DNA of 64,000 bases, from NCBI RefSeq assembly GCF_963678635.1, contig NC_087069.1, positions 24,232,303-24,296,302 on the forward strand, in the 5' to 3' direction. Below the pieces are notes generated by a model. The model had not been told where the DNA came from and did no database searches. It saw nothing but the letters and a program-made list of their open reading frames with translations. This DNA comes from Symsagittifera roscoffensis (lineage: Eukaryota > Xenacoelomorpha > Acoela > Convolutidae). Made by a program: the position numbers and the translations under genes. Shown here piece by piece: positions 61,171-64,000 of this stretch; the first letter of the stretch is position 1; every line of letters begins with the position of its first letter.

Positions 61171-62979
61171 TTAGTCGTCGGGGAAGAAACCGTGGGGGAA
61201 GATGTCGTGGATGAGATCTGAAGTTGTTAGTAATTTGGCTAAGATGCGGATGATATTATTAGTTTGAAGCAGTGGCCAAAGCAATTGAAGTGCCTTAATG
61301 GTGGTTAGTTCTTCAGTGCCAACTGCAAATTCATAAGGTGTGTTTTGGATTAGATTATATAATTTGTGGTTGAATTTAGTGTTATGGATGAATTCTAAAA
61401 TGGGGATTTCTATAGGTTGTACAAACTCGTGTGGGATGAGGAAGGGTCGGGATTCTTCTGCGTTGAAGGTCTTGGTGATGGGACAAAAGATATACATTTG
61501 GGTTATGGGATCATAATTTCGAAGAATACCATGAAGGTTAGTATCTTTAATGCAATATGTGAAGTTAAGAAAGAATGGTGAGGTGTATTTGGAATTGGTG
61601 AATTGAAAACGATGGTGTGGTTGTCTGGAGGGAGTGTGTAGGTCAAAGTGATTTTGGATGAAACGATAATAAGTATATGTGTGTGTTTGTTTAGTGCGCA
61701 ACATAATATCGTGTGAGCAGTGCAAATCTCTTTCATGTGGTGCAAGGAAATGAAAGGTTAGTGAAAATATTTGGAAGCGTTCTTTAAAACTTTCGTAGGC
61801 TTGCGTGTCTGTTAGTGCTTCTGAAATAATGTGGTCAAACTTGCGATCGAAGATATTTAGTGTAAATACATATGGTGTTTTAATGAAAAATTTCTCGGTG
61901 ATTTGTGGGTTAGCGAAGCGATCGTCGTCTAAGAATTGATCTTGGTTAGTTCTGATGATGTTATGATCGTAATATTCTAGTGTATATTCATTAGCTCGGG
62001 GTGCAGTGTGTGTTTTTAGTGATTTTTTATATCCAATGTAAGTAAATTGTCTAGGTGTTAGTGTGGTAGTGAGTCGATATAGCATGTCCTTATTTCGTTC
62101 TATATCGATATGAGTGTTAGATAAAGGTAAGCAAAGGGGATTTGTAAAATGATAATATGAGGTCCAAGGAAGGGTAGGCATTAAAACGTATTCGTCTACA
62201 AAGTTACGTGTCTCGTTAGTGTCATGAGGGGTGTTTAAGGTGTATTGTGGAAATGAGGGTAAGGTGATAGCTAAAAATTCTTTTGTGTTAGTGTGTTGTG
62301 GATGGTTGATATATTCACGGGCTGTTCCTGGTTTCGCTGGGAAAGGATGGTTGGGGAACTTCCTTTTAAAAGTGCGGTAAGCTCTATTAGTGCTGAGTGA
62401 AGATTCAGTAGTTGTGGATGATGGTGCTAATGATTCAGTATAAATTGAAGAGGGTGTAGGGGTAGGAGGGTTGGATGAATCTATTGTGGATGAGATTTGG
62501 TTTATGGTTGGGGTGTCAAGGTGATAGGGTTGTTGTTGTAGGGTAATGAAATTATCTAGTTCTGGGGAGATTCGGGGGGTGTCTGGAGAATGAGATCATT
62601 GGTCTGAGTGAAGTGAGGAGTAGGTTGGAGTGACTTGGGAAGCATAAGAGGGTGTAGAATTGGTTGGGTCAGGGTTATTTGGTAGTATGGGTTGAAAAGG
62701 GGGTTGGGAAAAATTTAAGGAATTGGTGTGAAAATTATTTGATGGAGATGGTTCAGAGTCGGCAAATTCATCGGGGGTTTCAATATTCGGGTTATTGAGT
62801 TGTGAGATGGAGTATAAAACTGAGATGTGTGAATTAGTATCGGAATTCATGCCGGATGTTACATTACTGGTTGGGAAATCGGGTGGCGGAAAAGCAAAAA
62901 GTGGTATTATTGGGATTGGAGTGGTGAGGTTGGTTGGGTGGGAATTTGATCGGTGTAGGGATCCAAGTTGTCGGCTCAT
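61171..62979 (-). pseudogene. 602-codon ORF of unit 2, one nonsense codon
   Basis: Same length (1809 bases) and start MSRQLGSLHRSNSHPTN as in unit 1. A TGA at 62596-62598 replaces a Ser codon (TCA) after residue 127; the frame is open thereafter to FFPDD. Most other differences are single substitutions. No indel is needed to align the two copies. Confidence 0.75.
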
Positions 62980-64000
62980 CGTGGGCTAAAAAAATTATTA
63001 TTTTGAGACTGAAAAGCGGTGGTATGGGGTTGTTCTATAATTTGTTCATAAGTATTTTCATCTTGTGAGTGGTTTGGCATTATATGTTGGATGGGACTTT
63101 GTGATATGGTTGGTCTAAAATTATTATGTGTTATGGCTAAATTTCGAAAATTACGTGGGACTAGGGATAATGGATGGTTATGTGGTAGGGGTGGTAACTG
63201 TGGTGCTGTTGGTGTTGTGTCTGCATTTTTATGTTCTTCGTCGTATGTGTTCTGTCTTGTTGCTATTTTTGTGTTATATTCTTTTATTTGTGCGTCTAAA
63301 AGAATTTTGTTTATAGATGTAGAAAATATTCCAAAAAATCCTGCAAATAGTATGCGTGCTACACTTGCTTGTCTATTGACTTGTGTGTGTATAGCACATG
63401 TGTTATAGATTCCTTTTAAGAGTGAAAAAAGAAATCCAATAAAGTTAAACATTGCGTATAAAATAGTCAGTTTTTCTAAGATGTAGTAGGGCCATCCTAG
63501 AAAATCAAGAATTTCATTCTTAAGTGTAACAAAGCTAAAAATATTGATAGGTGATATATCTTGGGGACGGTATTTTTCACCGTTTAGATATATATAATCT
63601 TTAATGTCCTTAAAATATCCGCTATAGTCTTGCGTATAGATGTCTGCAAATCCTGCGGTTTCGGCAAGTTTGCGTAAGTTTTGGTCAATTGATTGTCTTT
63701 GTATTGTGTCCATTTGTGTTTATAATTCCTGGAATTGTTGTGTTCTAATGTGATGTTGAATATCTGATTTTGAGTATATTCCTATTGATTGTAAGTCTAT
63801 ATTTGGGTTTCGAGCGATAGCGCGAATGCTTTCTGGTGAAAATTTTTTGAGTGATTGCCTTAATGTGGGATATGGGGTGAGAAGGTAATATTTATCTTCA
63901 TCAGGGTTTAGTTGTACTACGTTGTGGCTATTTTCTGATCCACATGGAACTGCGGTATCCCAGAAATAGGTTCTTCGTGAAAGTGTGTCAACGAAATGTA
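62976..64000 (-). pseudogene. env: env of unit 2, partial, with nonsense codon
   Basis: C-terminal ~340 codons of the glycoprotein gene. A TAA at 63720-63722 replaces a Leu codon (TTA) about 245 residues before the end, so the membrane-anchoring part would not be made. One codon is deleted in the tail relative to unit 1 (THNNF versus THNQNF). The ATGA overlap with the next ORF is preserved. The N-terminal part is outside the window. Confidence 0.75.

Larger units (their letters stand above)
61036..64000 (-). mobile_element. element 2, unit 2 (3' part, continues past window)
   Basis: Mirrors 42542-45500 base by base with a few percent difference: the 602-codon ORF, the ATGA junction and the C-terminal part of env. 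It runs off the window, so its remaining genes and outer LTR are unseen. Confidence 0.85.

Overview
The window is a transposon-rich stretch of a eukaryotic genome, most likely a nematode of the Caenorhabditis kind. The reasons are AT-rich spacers, short GT-AG introns with T-rich acceptors, a Ty3/gypsy polyprotein and a Penelope-like element of the sort seen in nematodes, and long satellites. The species cannot be named from sequence alone. There are no rRNA, tRNA, bacterial operon or CRISPR features. All family assignments are by eye.

Layout. (1) 1-384 and 23874-25513: two halves, both on the minus strand, of a Penelope-like element (reverse transcriptase with an embedded PHD-type zinc finger, then a GIY-YIG nuclease, then a hammerhead-like terminal motif). 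(2) 385-23873: a 23.5 kb Ty3/gypsy-type LTR element that appears to have inserted into that Penelope element. After a leader full of CCGGAGGGGTC motifs it carries gag, protease, RT-RNase H and integrase, all broken. About 10 kb of extra genes follow: a macrodomain-like protein, a coiled-coil protein, two SGNH-hydrolase-like segments and a further decayed reading frame, with a 0.9 kb direct duplication. (3) 25514-27735: pieces of a related LTR element in both orientations plus a second hammerhead-like motif. (4) 28780-30340: a wrecked type-B DNA polymerase gene. (5) 31.1-33.9 kb: an old, diverged satellite. (6) 34495-35565: the only good host-gene candidate, two exons of a secreted protein, preceded by a 25-bp hairpin. 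(7) 35684-39955: a 30-bp GC-rich minisatellite with higher-order organisation, probably intronic. (8) 40673-64000: a second giant (about 20.4 kb) Ty3/gypsy-type element on the minus strand, present as a tandem (LTR - internal - LTR - next internal, running off the window).

Element 2 has retrovirus-like organisation. In order it encodes a small basic protein, gag, zinc-knuckle/protease, RT-RNase H, integrase, two tiny membrane proteins, a Ser/Pro-rich protein, a large envelope/fusion glycoprotein, and a 602-residue protein of unknown role. Several neighbouring frames overlap by ATGA or a few bases, which suggests coupled translation from shared mRNAs. gag, env and the last ORF are open in the first unit; pol is broken by one nonsense codon and several single-base frameshifts. 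The second unit has nonsense codons in both ORFs visible.
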